64,000 bases of DNA from Anaerosporobacter faecicola (GCF_012070565.1 NZ_JAAQRO010000009.1:62001-126000), one strand, 5' to 3'. Shown: positions 17,195 through 26,262, counted from the stretch's first letter. Notes: generated from the letters alone by a model not told the origin. Numbers and translations: made by a program.

Positions 17195-17213
17195 TCGTTA
17201 GGAGTGTTGCAAT

Positions 17214-18362
17214 ATGGCATTAGACCTTCAAAAATTATGTCAAAATGCAGATTATCTATATGGAATGCGTGTGTTAGCTGGTGAGGATGGAATGAATACC
17301 GTTGTACAATGGGTACATACCATAGAAGAAATTGAAGTTGGTAATTTTCTGCATGGTGGAGAGTTAATCTTTACTACTGGAATTGCATCCAATGGGAAGG
17401 AGTGGTTACTTCCTTTTGTCAAGAAAATAGAAGAGAAGCAAGCAGCAGGACTTGTTGTAAATGTTGGTCCATACATTGATCAAGTACCATGTGAAGTTTT
17501 AGAGTATGCGAACGATCGAAAATTTCCAGTACTAGAAGTTCCATGGAAGACAAGGCTCGTTGACATCACCAGAGACTTTTGTAATCAGATTATTAGGGAG
17601 GAACAGAAAGAGGAGCAAGTTGCAGATGCATTTAGAAACTTGCTCCACTCATCCCATATGGATGAGAATCAGATTTGTATAATTGAAAAATATGGTTTCC
17701 GACGAGAAGCGCAATACTGTGTTGTTGCCGTAAGATTGATAGAGCGGGAAGATGATTCTGCAAGAAGTAAACTATATCACATTATTCAAGAGAATATAGA
17801 GATTCTAGCCGGACAGCTTAGTTATTTCCAAGAGAAAGAACAGATTTATATGATCTGCATCGGGTGCGACAGTAACCGTATAGAATTTGTAATTGAAAAT
17901 GTCGTTCAGATGTGTCATAATAAAGGTATTGATTTATATGTTGGAATTGGACCTAATGTTGATACGATTTACTTATTAAAGAGAAGTTACGATCGAGCAA
18001 TACGAGTAATGACTTTATCACAAAATACAGATCACAAGTATTTGGTTTATGACAAACTAGATAGTCGTAAAATACTAATCTGTGTGGAAGAAACAATGAT
18101 TTTACAAGAGTATTATAAGGCGACATTAGGTATGCTAGAAGATTACGATAAAGAGCATGATACGAATTATATCCAGTTGCTAAAGCGATATATTACCAGT
18201 GATGGAAGCATTCAGCGAATTGCAGAGGAAGAAAATCTGCATCGTAATACGGTTAATTACCAACTAAATAAAATTAAAAAGATAATAGAGAACGAGATTG
18301 GCACATTTGACGATAAGTTCCGTTTGATGTTAGCATTTCGTATAAAAGAGATATCTCAGTGA
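17214..18362 (+). CDS. PucR-family transcriptional regulator
   Basis: 382 residues. The N-terminal PucR sensory domain (about 1-125) is recognised from GMNTVVQWVHTIEEIEVGNF and GGELIFTTG. A central GGDEF-related/CdaR-type region follows (about 140-290), then a C-terminal helix-turn-helix: YITSDGSIQRIAEEENLHRN, TVNYQLNKIKKI. PucR-type proteins control purine, allantoin and other nitrogen catabolism. Sited at the end of the island and 20 bases after the kinase-like gene, it is the obvious candidate regulator of the pyrimidine genes and perhaps of the repeated motif at 5399/5461. The terminator begins inside its last codons. Confidence 0.88.
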   Translation: MALDLQKLCQNADYLYGMRVLAGEDGMNTVVQWVHTIEEIEVGNFLHGGELIFTTGIASNGKEWLLPFVKKIEEKQAAGLVVNVGPYIDQVPCEVLEYANDRKFPVLEVPWKTRLVDITRDFCNQIIREEQKEEQVADAFRNLLHSSHMDENQICIIEKYGFRREAQYCVVAVRLIEREDDSARSKLYHIIQENIEILAGQLSYFQEKEQIYMICIGCDSNRIEFVIENVVQMCHNKGIDLYVGIGPNVDTIYLLKRSYDRAIRVMTLSQNTDHKYLVYDKLDSRKILICVEETMILQEYYKATLGMLEDYDKEHDTNYIQLLKRYITSDGSIQRIAEEENLHRNTVNYQLNKIKKIIENEIGTFDDKFRLMLAFRIKEISQ

Positions 18363-18393
18363 GGAGAACCACCCTTGCTGAGATTTTTTTTTT
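18353..18393 (+). terminator. Rho-independent terminator ending the pyrimidine island
   Basis: ATCTCAG pairs with CTGAGAT across an 18-base loop, followed by nine or more T. The 5' arm overlaps the end of the PucR gene. Confidence 0.8.
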
Positions 18394-18405
18394 CTCTATT
18401 AGGAG

Positions 18406-18434
18406 TACCATGTGAAAAGAATATTCACATGGTA
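18406..18434. promoter_or_regulatory. Perfect 11-bp inverted repeat upstream of the LuxR-type gene
   Basis: TACCATGTGAA and TTCACATGGTA are separated by seven bases with no U tract. It lies 53 bases before the LuxR-type start and could be an operator or an autoregulatory site. Confidence 0.5.
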
Positions 18435-18486
18435 ATTTGTGTCTTGGACAAAATCGCAGAACGATAGAAAGGAAATGGTGAGTATA

Positions 18487-19224
18487 GTGAGTGAATCATG
18501 GTATGGAAAATTAGCTGTTATCAGTGATATTATATTGAAAATCTATGCAACACATCAAGTAGGAGACATGGCAAACCGTTTATTTGAAGGAATGCGTATG
18601 TTTGTTGATTTTGATGCAGCAGATCTGTATCTGTATAATGAAGCAGAAGAAAACTATACCTTATGTTCTTCTCTGCAGTATCATGCAAAGGAACATACAA
18701 CAAGTGAAGAACTAGGAATTGATCAGTCGCTTCTGGAAAAGAAGATTAATTTAGTATATCGAGATTCTGATTATATGACGGAACAATTGGAGAATAAAAA
18801 AAGTCATAATTCGATGTATCGACGGAACCAATTCCAATATGGATTGCATATGTTACTTGTTTATGAAGCGAAACAGGTTGGAGTAATCAATCTGTATCGT
18901 TTTATGGGGAAACCGGATTTTGATTATGATGAATTATCCGTTTGTAATATGTTGAAAGAGCATCTTGCTCTCCGGCTAAGCAGTGAAGTAATGGCAGGAA
19001 TAGAAATAAAATATACAGTAAGTGAAGTAGTAGATCGTTTTGGATTGACGCCTAGAGAAACACAGGTATTAAAGAATATGTTAGCGGGGAAAGACAATTA
19101 TCAGATTAGTGATGATATGATGATCAGTACATTTACGATTAAGAAACATATTCTAAATATCTATCGCAAATTAGAGATTAGTAGCCGTACACAACTTTTT
19201 AAGAAAGTGAAGGAATATGAATAA
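18487..19224 (+). CDS. LuxR-family transcriptional regulator with GAF-like sensor region
   Basis: About 245 residues. The C-terminal LuxR HTH is clear: FGLTPRETQVLKNMLAGKDN, followed by YQISDDMMISTFTIKKHILN and IYRKLEIS. The N-terminal 170 residues look like a GAF-type ligand domain (FEGMRMFVDFDAADLYLYNE and VGVINLYRFMG). The start is uncertain: GTG 18487 has GGTGAG five bases away, while ATG 18475 and GTG 18478 crowd the AAAGGA. The gene stands alone after the terminator of the pyrimidine island. The signal it senses is unknown. Confidence 0.75.
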   Translation: MSESWYGKLAVISDIILKIYATHQVGDMANRLFEGMRMFVDFDAADLYLYNEAEENYTLCSSLQYHAKEHTTSEELGIDQSLLEKKINLVYRDSDYMTEQLENKKSHNSMYRRNQFQYGLHMLLVYEAKQVGVINLYRFMGKPDFDYDELSVCNMLKEHLALRLSSEVMAGIEIKYTVSEVVDRFGLTPRETQVLKNMLAGKDNYQISDDMMISTFTIKKHILNIYRKLEISSRTQLFKKVKEYE

Positions 19225-19396
19225 AAATTCGCTTGTAGAAAAACGGATAATCATGGAAAATCTTCTTGTATTATGCTATGATAAAGGTATCAAATAATCA
19301 CAATGAAAGCTTGGAAGATGTAGGATTCATCTAAAAAAATGTAGTTACATAGCAAATGATGCGAGCATAACGAGTTGTGGGAAATGAGGTACAAGT

Positions 19397-20732
19397 ATGA
19401 GTTTACAAGAAGATTTAGAACGAATTTATACAGCATTATTCAGCTTAATCCCAATGGTGATTTCGGTTAACCTTACAAAAAATCAATATAAGAAATTAAA
19501 TTATATAAATTATCATGTGTCCGATCGTAATGAGTCAGATGTATTTGATGATTTTCTTTCTTCAGGGGCTTTGACAATCCCACTAGAAGAGCGACAGATC
19601 TTTATGGATACATTCTCCCGTGAAAACTTGTTGAAGGCTTATGAAAGAGGTCAAAAAAAGGTTGAACTAGAACATAGACAAGTTGGTGATGATGGAGTTG
19701 TTCGATGGATACAGACACAAGTAATATTCGTAAAAAGTAGTGAAGAAGGTGATTTATATCAAATCACGTTGGCACAAGATATCAGTAAAAAGAAACAACA
19801 GGAAATACAATTAAAACAAGCATTAGATGAGGCAAGTAAAGCGAATCATTCAAAGAGTGATTTTCTTGCTCGTATGAGTCACGATATTCGAACGCCATTG
19901 AATGCAATTATTGGATTAACAGCATTACTTTATGGCAGACAAACTTCGTATGGATCAAGTGTTCTTTAATATATTGTCCAATGCTGTGAAATTCACTCCA
20001 GAAGGTGGAAAGATTTCTTATTATACAACTAACTCAATTATAGATGATAAATTAATTTCTACAGATTTTATTGTTGAGGACAATGGAATTGGTATGTCCC
20101 AGGAGTTTTTAGAACATGTATTTCAGTCCTTTGAACAGGAAGATAACCAATATTCGGCAAATCTAAAAGGCAGTGGACTAGGCTTAAGTATTGCTAAGAG
20201 TCTAGTAGAATTAATGGGAGGATCCATAACAATTGAAAGCCAAAAGAATATTGGTACCAAAGTAACAGTACATCTTATGTTTACCCGTAGTAACATTGAG
20301 AAATCTGAAAAGAAGAAGGATTCCTCTCATGAGGTATATGCAAAAACTTCTTGGGAAGGGAAGCATATTCTTCTTGTTGAGGATCATCCATTGAATGTGG
20401 AAATTGCAACAAGACTTCTTGAAAAAGTTGGGTTTGTTGTAACACAAGCATTAAATGGACAAATTGCCGTGAATGATTTCAATGCATCAAAGGAATCCTT
20501 TTATAGTGCCATATTGATGGATATTCGAATGCCTGTTATGGATGGAATTGAAGCTACGAAGACAATCCGTGCTTTAAAGAGATTGGACGCAGGATCCGTA
20601 CCAATTATCGCTATGTCAGCCAATGCTTATGAAGAAGATGTACAGAAATCCATATCGGTTGGTATGAATGAACATCTTGCAAAACCAATCAATCCAGCAT
20701 TATTATATCAAACATTAGAAAGATATATATAA
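19397..20732 (+). pseudogene. Hybrid sensor histidine kinase broken by internal deletion and frameshift
   Basis: The first frame (19397-19969) has a PAS-like region and a HisKA H-box, [19 protein letters not shown], then drifts to a stop. A second frame (19932-20732) starts at [20 protein letters not shown], the N-box of the HATPase domain. It continues through DNGIGM and GSGLGLSIAKSLV to a receiver domain (HILLVEDHPLNVEIA, DIRMPVMDG with the phospho-Asp, AMSANA). In intact kinases roughly 80-100 residues, holding the rest of the dimerisation helices and the lead-in to the ATPase domain, separate these blocks. Here the H-box runs straight into the N-box and the frame is shifted. Neither product could phosphorylate normally. 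The second ATG (19932) has no ribosome site. Confidence 0.8.
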
Positions 20733-20749
20733 GAATGTGAGTAGGTATC

Positions 20750-20779
20750 TTTACACAATATTAACATTATATGTATAAT
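20750..20779 (+). promoter_or_regulatory. Putative sigma-A promoter for the secreted protein gene
   Basis: TTTACA at 20750-20755, an 18-base spacer, then TATAAT at 20774-20779, about 85 bases before the start codon at 20865. Confidence 0.5.
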
Positions 20780-20864
20780 ATGTCGTAAATTTGACACAAA
20801 GATCTTCTATAGTATGGAGGGCTCATAAGCCAAAAACATATCGTATAGAAGGAAAGGTGAAAAA

Positions 20865-21689
20865 ATGAAAAAGAAAGGAATATTTCAGTATGTATCAAAG
20901 GTGACCTTGATGCTTTCACTGGCTGTTTGCTTCACTGTATCAGCGAAAGCAAAAACCATTACGGATGCAAAAGAAGGGAAAACTTACAAGATCGACCTTG
21001 ATCAAGATGGAGTAAAAGAAAAAGTAAAGTTAAAACATGTCACACAGGAGGATTCTCCGGATAACGTATATGGAGAAGTCTATATTGATGGAAAAAAGAA
21101 GTATACCACTGATACGGAAGCCTATGGTTATGGAATTAATATGAAATTCGTTACTTGTGGTGATCAGGTTTTTATTAATTTGAGCCAAGAAACAGATAAT
21201 GATATTTTGTTGATCAACAAATTGCTGTATCTAAAAGAAGACAAATTAATTGAGGCTGTTGATTTTAAGAGTGTTGAGTCAGGAATAAGAGGTTGTGAAA
21301 TAACTTCTGCAAAAGAAGGAAAGATTATTGTACGTTGCGAAGCACAGCCAAATCAACTTGCTTCAATTTTATGGAATTCCACCTATATTGTTGATGGAAC
21401 CAAGGTTACATTAAAGAGTCATGTACATAAAGTAAAAAGTGGGATACCAGATCGTTCTGTCTCATCTTTCGTTACGAATAAGAAACTTACTTTTACAACA
21501 AAAGTAGGGAATAAGACAACGGCTTTCAAAGTTGGTGCTGGGAAGAAGGTACAGTTAATTAGCATCGTGACCAAAGGGGATAAGATCTATGGTTACTTCA
21601 AGTATGGTAAGAAAAAAGGATATGTACGCGTCGATCCTTACTATGAGAAAGCATACTTTAAAAATGTGTATAAGTATTTAGCAGGATAA
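20865..21689 (+). CDS. Secreted protein of unknown function with C-terminal SH3-like region
   Basis: 274 residues. A typical signal peptide (MKKKGIFQYVSK, hydrophobic core, cleavage after AKA at about 30) is followed by a strand-rich domain. An early DLDQDGVKEKVKL segment resembles the EF-hand-like calcium/VCBS repeats of secreted clostridial proteins. The tail (FKVGAGKKVQLISIVTKG, then KKGYVRV) looks like a bacterial SH3 fold that may bind the cell wall. AAAGGTG precedes ATG 20865. No enzyme motif is visible, so the function is unknown. A strong terminator lies about 110 bases downstream. Confidence 0.7.
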   Translation: MKKKGIFQYVSKVTLMLSLAVCFTVSAKAKTITDAKEGKTYKIDLDQDGVKEKVKLKHVTQEDSPDNVYGEVYIDGKKKYTTDTEAYGYGINMKFVTCGDQVFINLSQETDNDILLINKLLYLKEDKLIEAVDFKSVESGIRGCEITSAKEGKIIVRCEAQPNQLASILWNSTYIVDGTKVTLKSHVHKVKSGIPDRSVSSFVTNKKLTFTTKVGNKTTAFKVGAGKKVQLISIVTKGDKIYGYFKYGKKKGYVRVDPYYEKAYFKNVYKYLAG

Positions 21690-21799
21690 ATAGATGAGTA
21701 GGAATATGCATTTGCATAAAGATAGCGCTAAGAAGGAAGAAAATTCCATATTTGTATTGACTATCAGAAAATGGTCTGTTACTATGTTGTTATAAAGAA

Positions 21800-21838
21800 A
21801 GAGCAAAGATGTTCGAACGAACATCTTTGCTCTTTTTT
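21800..21838 (+). terminator. Strong rho-independent terminator upstream of amt
   Basis: GAGCAAAGATGTTCG pairs with its complement in a long perfect stem followed by seven T. It lies inside an in-frame N-terminal extension of amt, arguing that the true amt start is downstream. Confidence 0.85.
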
Positions 21839-21917
21839 TGTACAATCGCTCAAAATCTGCAGTTATTCGAACATAATCGTACTGCTGTTTGAGTTAATCA
21901 TATGGAGGTGCTTTTTT

Positions 21918-23621
21918 ATGGGTAATTCGATGATTATTGATACAATGTGGGTGTTTCTTGCTGCAATTCTTGTTTTCTTTATGAATTTAGGATTTGCAGC
22001 AGTGGAAGCAGGATTTGCAAGAGCAAAGAATACAGTTAATATCTTGTCCAAGAATTTTATCGTGTTTGCTATTTCCTCGTTTGGTTTTTTGTTCCTTGGT
22101 TGGGGGTTGATGTTTGGAGGAGATAATCCATTAATAGGTACGCAACATGTATTTGTTTTAGGTAATGTAGATCTATCGTTTTACGATAATACATTAACCA
22201 CCAATGTACCGTTTTGGGGAAAATTCTTTTTTCAACTTGTGTTTTGTGGAACGGCTGCAACAATTGTTTCAGGTGCTGTAGCAGAACGAGTGAAATACAT
22301 TTCATTTATTTTGTTTTCATTGGTTCTAACACTAGTTGTATATCCAATTGTTGGTCATTGGATTTGGGGAGGTGGTTGGTTAGCAAAGCTTGGTTTCCTT
22401 GATTTCGCTGGTGATACTGTAGTTCATTCTGTTGGTGGCTGGGCTGCTTTATCAGGTGCTTGGATTTTGGGACCAAGAATTGGGAAATACGATAAACATG
22501 GAAAAGCAAAAGCAATACCAGGTCATAATATGTCACTTGCGGTAATTGGTTTATTTGTTTTATGGTTGGGTTGGTTTGGATTTAACCCAGGTTCTACAAT
22601 GAGCTTTCAAAATCCTTCTGATGTAATGCATATCTTAATGACAACAAATACAGCTGCAATCGCTGCTGTGATTACATCAACCATAGCATCATGGATTATC
22701 ATTGGAAAACCGGATTTAGGAATGACGATTAATGGTTGTCTGGCGGGACTTGTTGGAATCACAGGTAGTTGTGCGTATGTCACGATTGAAGTAGCTATGT
22801 TAATTGGTGCAATTGTTGGTGTTGTAGTTGTATTTTCTGTATTATTCTTTGATCGAATTCACATTGATGATCCAGTGGGTGCGACTTCTGTTCATCTATG
22901 TTGTGGAATATTAGGAACGATATTTGTAGGACTTTTTGCAAAAGAAGGAGTAACAACACTTGCAACAAAAAATGGACTGTTCTATGGCGGTGGATTTACG
23001 TTGTTAGGTATTGAAATCGTTGGAATATTGGCTGTGGGAGCCTTTGTATTCCTTTCTTCTTCTATCATATGGACGGTTTTGAAGAAAACAATAGGTATTC
23101 GTGTTACACCAGAAGAAGAAATTGCTGGTTTGGATATTGGAGAACATGGGAATCTTGCATATCCTGATTTTACAACAGTTTCTATGGAATCAGAAGATTC
23201 ACTTCCAAGGAGCCTTGTTTCAAAAACAGAAGCAGTACCAGTTGTCGACTACAAGCAATCAGATTCTAAGATGACGAAGGTTACGATTATAACCAATCAA
23301 ACCAAATTCACCGAATTGCAGGATGCATTGGAGAAACTTGGTGTCACTGGTTTGACGGTAACCAATGTATTTGGTCATGGTATGCAAAAAGGTCATCAAA
23401 CGTATTTTCGTGGAGCACCGGTTGATACAAGATTATTGCCAAAACTAAAGATTGATGTAGTAATATGCAAAATTCCTACCAAAGTGATCGTTGAAACGAT
23501 TCAAAAAGCTCTATATACGGGCAAAATTGGTGATGGTAAGATTTTTGTCTATGATGTAGAAGACGTTATTAAGATTCGAACCAATGAACATGGATATGAA
23601 GCGCTTCAAGATGAAGAATAA
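21918..23621 (+). CDS. amt: Ammonium transporter fused to a PII signalling domain
   Basis: 567 residues from ATG 21918, which has GGAGG upstream; longer readings would span the terminator. Residues 1 to about 395 are an Amt/MEP channel. Motifs include GFAAVEAGFAR and the twin pore histidines H170 (VVHSVGG) and H326 (SVHLCC). After a 55-residue linker, residues about 452-562 form a PII (GlnB/GlnK) domain with the signatures VTGLTVTNVFGHGMQKGH and TGKIGDGKIFVYDVEDVIKI. Within the T-loop, the positions of Tyr46 and Tyr51 of E. coli GlnB are Phe and Val, so uridylylation there is impossible. Fusion would put PII gating in cis with the channel. Ammonia uptake beside pyrimidine nitrogen release suits nitrogen homeostasis. 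Confidence 0.93.
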   Translation: MGNSMIIDTMWVFLAAILVFFMNLGFAAVEAGFARAKNTVNILSKNFIVFAISSFGFLFLGWGLMFGGDNPLIGTQHVFVLGNVDLSFYDNTLTTNVPFWGKFFFQLVFCGTAATIVSGAVAERVKYISFILFSLVLTLVVYPIVGHWIWGGGWLAKLGFLDFAGDTVVHSVGGWAALSGAWILGPRIGKYDKHGKAKAIPGHNMSLAVIGLFVLWLGWFGFNPGSTMSFQNPSDVMHILMTTNTAAIAAVITSTIASWIIIGKPDLGMTINGCLAGLVGITGSCAYVTIEVAMLIGAIVGVVVVFSVLFFDRIHIDDPVGATSVHLCCGILGTIFVGLFAKEGVTTLATKNGLFYGGGFTLLGIEIVGILAVGAFVFLSSSIIWTVLKKTIGIRVTPEEEIAGLDIGEHGNLAYPDFTTVSMESEDSLPRSLVSKTEAVPVVDYKQSDSKMTKVTIITNQTKFTELQDALEKLGVTGLTVTNVFGHGMQKGHQTYFRGAPVDTRLLPKLKIDVVICKIPTKVIVETIQKALYTGKIGDGKIFVYDVEDVIKIRTNEHGYEALQDEE

Positions 23622-23629
23622 GTAAAGTT

Positions 23630-23678
23630 AGATCTTCCAAAACAGGTAATTGGGATGCCTGTTTTGGAAGATCTTTTT
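23630..23678. terminator. Bidirectional terminator between amt and the ABC-2 permease
   Basis: AGATCTTCCAAAACAGG and its complement form a 17-base stem, with A and T runs at either side. It serves the two convergent genes. Confidence 0.85.
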
Positions 23679-24708
23679 AAAGTTTTCTTTGCTTTTTTAG
23701 TAACTGCATGTTCAGCCAGATAAAGAAGAGGAGGCTAACAGTAAAGTAGAGAAGGTCAAACTTGATGGAAGAAAGTCCATTTCCTTTCATCATAACTTCA
23801 ATCATGGCATGTGATGTGTAGTGGAGTGGCATGATGTAACCAAACTTGCTGAATAAACCAGATATCTGGAATAATCCACATAGGAAAATCTGAGGAAGGA
23901 TGATGATGGGAATAAATTGCACCATCTGAAACTCACTGTTTGCTATAGTCGATAAAAGTATACCTAGGCTTAATGCATGTATGGCGGTAAGTAAGGTGAT
24001 GAGTAAGACAAGCCAGATGTTTCCATGACTAGGAAGTCCAAGTACATAAACAACAAAAAATGTGATCAAGGATGATTGCAAAATTGCTATGATACCAAAT
24101 CCTGCAAGATAACCCATGATGATCTCATAACGTCGCATGGGCGTGGATAGTAATTTCTCTAGTGTTCCAGAAGTACGCTCGGATAAGAATTGAATTCCGG
24201 CGATCAAGAATACGAAGAAATATACGATAATCCCAATTAATTGTGTACCGAATTTGTCAAAAAGACTGCTAGTTGCATCCCCTACTTCATAATGTATTTC
24301 AAAATGCATGGAATGACTTGCGGGTGCTTGTACTTGCTGTTCAAAAGCCCTTTTTACCAGTTGTTGTATTCGGCTAGAAACGGAGGAATCTACCCCTAAT
24401 AAGTATAATGTAACAGAATCAGAAGATGCATCAATTGCAGCGTCAATCGTTTCTTCATTTAGTGCGTTTTCTATCGCATCAGGTGCAATCTCTTTTATAT
24501 TAATTGTATAATCTGTTTGATCTTGTAAAGTTTGAACAACACCTTCTGGTGCCTGTATGATACCAATGGTGTATTCTTTGTTCTCTGAATTTAAAATGAA
24601 ATAGATTAAGGTAAGAACCAGAATCGGTGCGAATAAGATCAGAGCCAGCGTACGTTTGTCATGAAACATTTGTAGTATGATTCGTTTGGTAATTGCTTTA
24701 ATTCGCAT
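23677..24708 (-). CDS. ABC-2 type export permease
   Basis: 343 residues, counting from the ATG at 24708, which has GGAGGG seven bases away; an in-frame start at 24750 lacks one. One N-terminal membrane span (about 20-40) is followed by a 120-residue extracellular domain. About five spans then follow with the ABC-2 signature (FLSERTSGTLEKLLSTPMRR, YEIIMGYLAGFG). It overlaps the ATPase gene by 11 bases and is co-translated. The substrate is unknown. Such pairs under TetR control usually export toxic compounds or lipids. Confidence 0.85.
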   Translation of the reverse strand: MRIKAITKRIILQMFHDKRTLALILFAPILVLTLIYFILNSENKEYTIGIIQAPEGVVQTLQDQTDYTINIKEIAPDAIENALNEETIDAAIDASSDSVTLYLLGVDSSVSSRIQQLVKRAFEQQVQAPASHSMHFEIHYEVGDATSSLFDKFGTQLIGIIVYFFVFLIAGIQFLSERTSGTLEKLLSTPMRRYEIIMGYLAGFGIIAILQSSLITFFVVYVLGLPSHGNIWLVLLITLLTAIHALSLGILLSTIANSEFQMVQFIPIIILPQIFLCGLFQISGLFSKFGYIMPLHYTSHAMIEVMMKGNGLSSIKFDLLYFTVSLLFFIWLNMQLLKKQRKL

Positions 24709-25468
24709 AAGAATACCCTCCATTCTCTTGTTTTTCGCTAAAATGTACAAATGCTTCTTCCATCGTTGTAGTTCCAGCAGCTATTATTATGGACTTAACG
24801 GAACCAGAAATTAGGATCGACCCTTCTCGCAGCATGGTTAATTCATCACATTGATTTACTTCGTCCATTACATGTGTGGTTACTAGAATGGTAACACCTT
24901 CATCACGTAAGAGACGTAGCTGTTTCCAGATTGCCTGACGAAGAAGCGGATCAATTCCTACTGTTGGTTCATCTAATAACAAAACAGCTGGTTTTGGTAA
25001 AAGAGTAATTGCTAAAGACAATCGTTGTTTCATTCCTCCTGAGAATGCTGATATCGGTTTTTTTAGATCAGCGGTCAAGTTTACGAGGGAAGCAACTTCA
25101 TGGATTCGCTCTTTTCGAAGAGATCGACTTGGAATATAGAGAGAACCAAAGAAATCAAGATTCTCATAAGCACTTAAAGTTGGATAGAGTGCAGCAGATT
25201 GCGCCATATAGCCAACTTGCTGCATACATGAAAAATCTGGCATTTCTTTGCCTAATATAGTAATTCGACCACAGTCTGGATTACTGATTCCAGCGATCAT
25301 CTTAACTAAAGTAGATTTTCCACAACCAGAAGGACCCAATAAGCCATAGATCATGCCGCGTCCGATATTAAGTGAGATATCGGATAAGATGGTTTTTCTA
25401 CCAAACGATTTCTTTACGGATTCAATTGTTATGCCAGATGTGGAACTTGTTGAAGAGTTGTTTATCAT
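24698..25468 (-). CDS. ABC transporter ATP-binding protein (drug/lipid export type)
   Basis: About 256 residues. Walker A GPSGCGKSTLVK, signature FSGGMKQRLSL, Walker B VLLLDEPTVGIDPLLR and the H-loop TTHVMDE are all intact. The sequence is of the multidrug-export subfamily. ATG 25468 has AGGTGA at proper spacing; GTG 25477 is an alternative. It is the first gene of a two-gene operon with the permease and is divergent from the TetR regulator 200 bases away. Candidate operators lie in that gap. Confidence 0.88.
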   Translation of the reverse strand: MINNSSTSSTSGITIESVKKSFGRKTILSDISLNIGRGMIYGLLGPSGCGKSTLVKMIAGISNPDCGRITILGKEMPDFSCMQQVGYMAQSAALYPTLSAYENLDFFGSLYIPSRSLRKERIHEVASLVNLTADLKKPISAFSGGMKQRLSLAITLLPKPAVLLLDEPTVGIDPLLRQAIWKQLRLLRDEGVTILVTTHVMDEVNQCDELTMLREGSILISGSVKSIIIAAGTTTMEEAFVHFSEKQENGGYSYAN

Positions 25469-25532
25469 AATAGTCACCTGTCCTTTCTAATGGATTTTTA
25501 TTGGAAGATCGTTGTTTCAACGTTTTGTATCA

Positions 25533-25631
25533 ATCCAACATCTAATTAATCCAACATGGTGTTGCAACATAGAATAGTATACGGTAGAATACACCTTAAT
25601 AAAACAAACAATATTTGAAAAAATGTTGGAT
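25533..25631. promoter_or_regulatory. Candidate TetR-type operator sites between the divergent exporter and regulator genes
   Basis: The nonamer ATCCAACAT occurs at 25533-25541 and 25549-25557, and in inverted form (ATGTTGGAT) at 25623-25631. The first two are 16 bases apart; the inverted copy is 41 bases before the regulator start. The next bases after the second copy (GTTGCAACAT) extend the symmetry. Confidence 0.5.
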
Positions 25632-25671
25632 TCAGGATTCCTATTAATTCATGCAAAGGGAGGAAATTAAG

Positions 25672-26262
25672 ATGGCGAGAAAAGCAGAACATACCAGTGA
25701 GGAAACAAAACAAGCAATCATAAAAGCATTTATCGAACTATATCGGGAGGAGCGCTTAGAGAAGATTACGATTCAGGCAATCACGAAAAAAGCAGGTGTA
25801 AACCGAGGGACGTTTTACTATTACTTTCAAGATATCTATGAGCTTTTGGAATCATTAGAACAGCAATTTGTTGAACGGATCCAACGAGCAATCCAACAAA
25901 TTATTAATGGAGTTTTACAGAGTGACCTTCCCATGTATGTTGAACAGTTGTTGGCATTTTATAAAGACAATAAAGTATTATTGGAGTTATTCTTTCTTCA
26001 GAGACCAAATCGTAAGGTACTAGAGTGCGCAAAACAGTATGCGATGTCGTATGCCTTATCCCATCTAGGGTTATCTCCAAACAATCTTTCAAAAGAAGAG
26101 GAGTGTATTATAACGTATATGGCACATGCTCAGATTGGATTAGTTTTGTTTTGGTTGGAAAACAATCAAGAAATTCAGATTGAGCAGCTGGCCAATATCA
26201 TGGTGAGAGTAAACCAAGAGGGACCAGTAACAACATTTAAAAGTCTTGAACGAAAGAAGTGA
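25672..26262 (+). CDS. TetR-family transcriptional regulator
   Basis: 196 residues from ATG 25672 (GGGAGG upstream). The N-terminal HTH is typical: RLEKITIQAITKKAGVNRGT then FYYYFQDIYELL. The C-terminal ligand domain is variable, with TetR_C_7-like features (VLLELFFLQRPN). It is divergent from the ABC-2 exporter and most likely represses it until a substrate binds. The link rests on gene arrangement and the nonamer sites between them. Confidence 0.85.
   Translation: MARKAEHTSEETKQAIIKAFIELYREERLEKITIQAITKKAGVNRGTFYYYFQDIYELLESLEQQFVERIQRAIQQIINGVLQSDLPMYVEQLLAFYKDNKVLLELFFLQRPNRKVLECAKQYAMSYALSHLGLSPNNLSKEEECIITYMAHAQIGLVLFWLENNQEIQIEQLANIMVRVNQEGPVTTFKSLERKK

Noticed and set aside
21771-21917. 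N-terminal extension of the ammonium transporter
   Set aside because: The extension would include a strong terminator hairpin and has no ribosome site; ATG 21918 has GGAGG and starts the usual Amt sequence.
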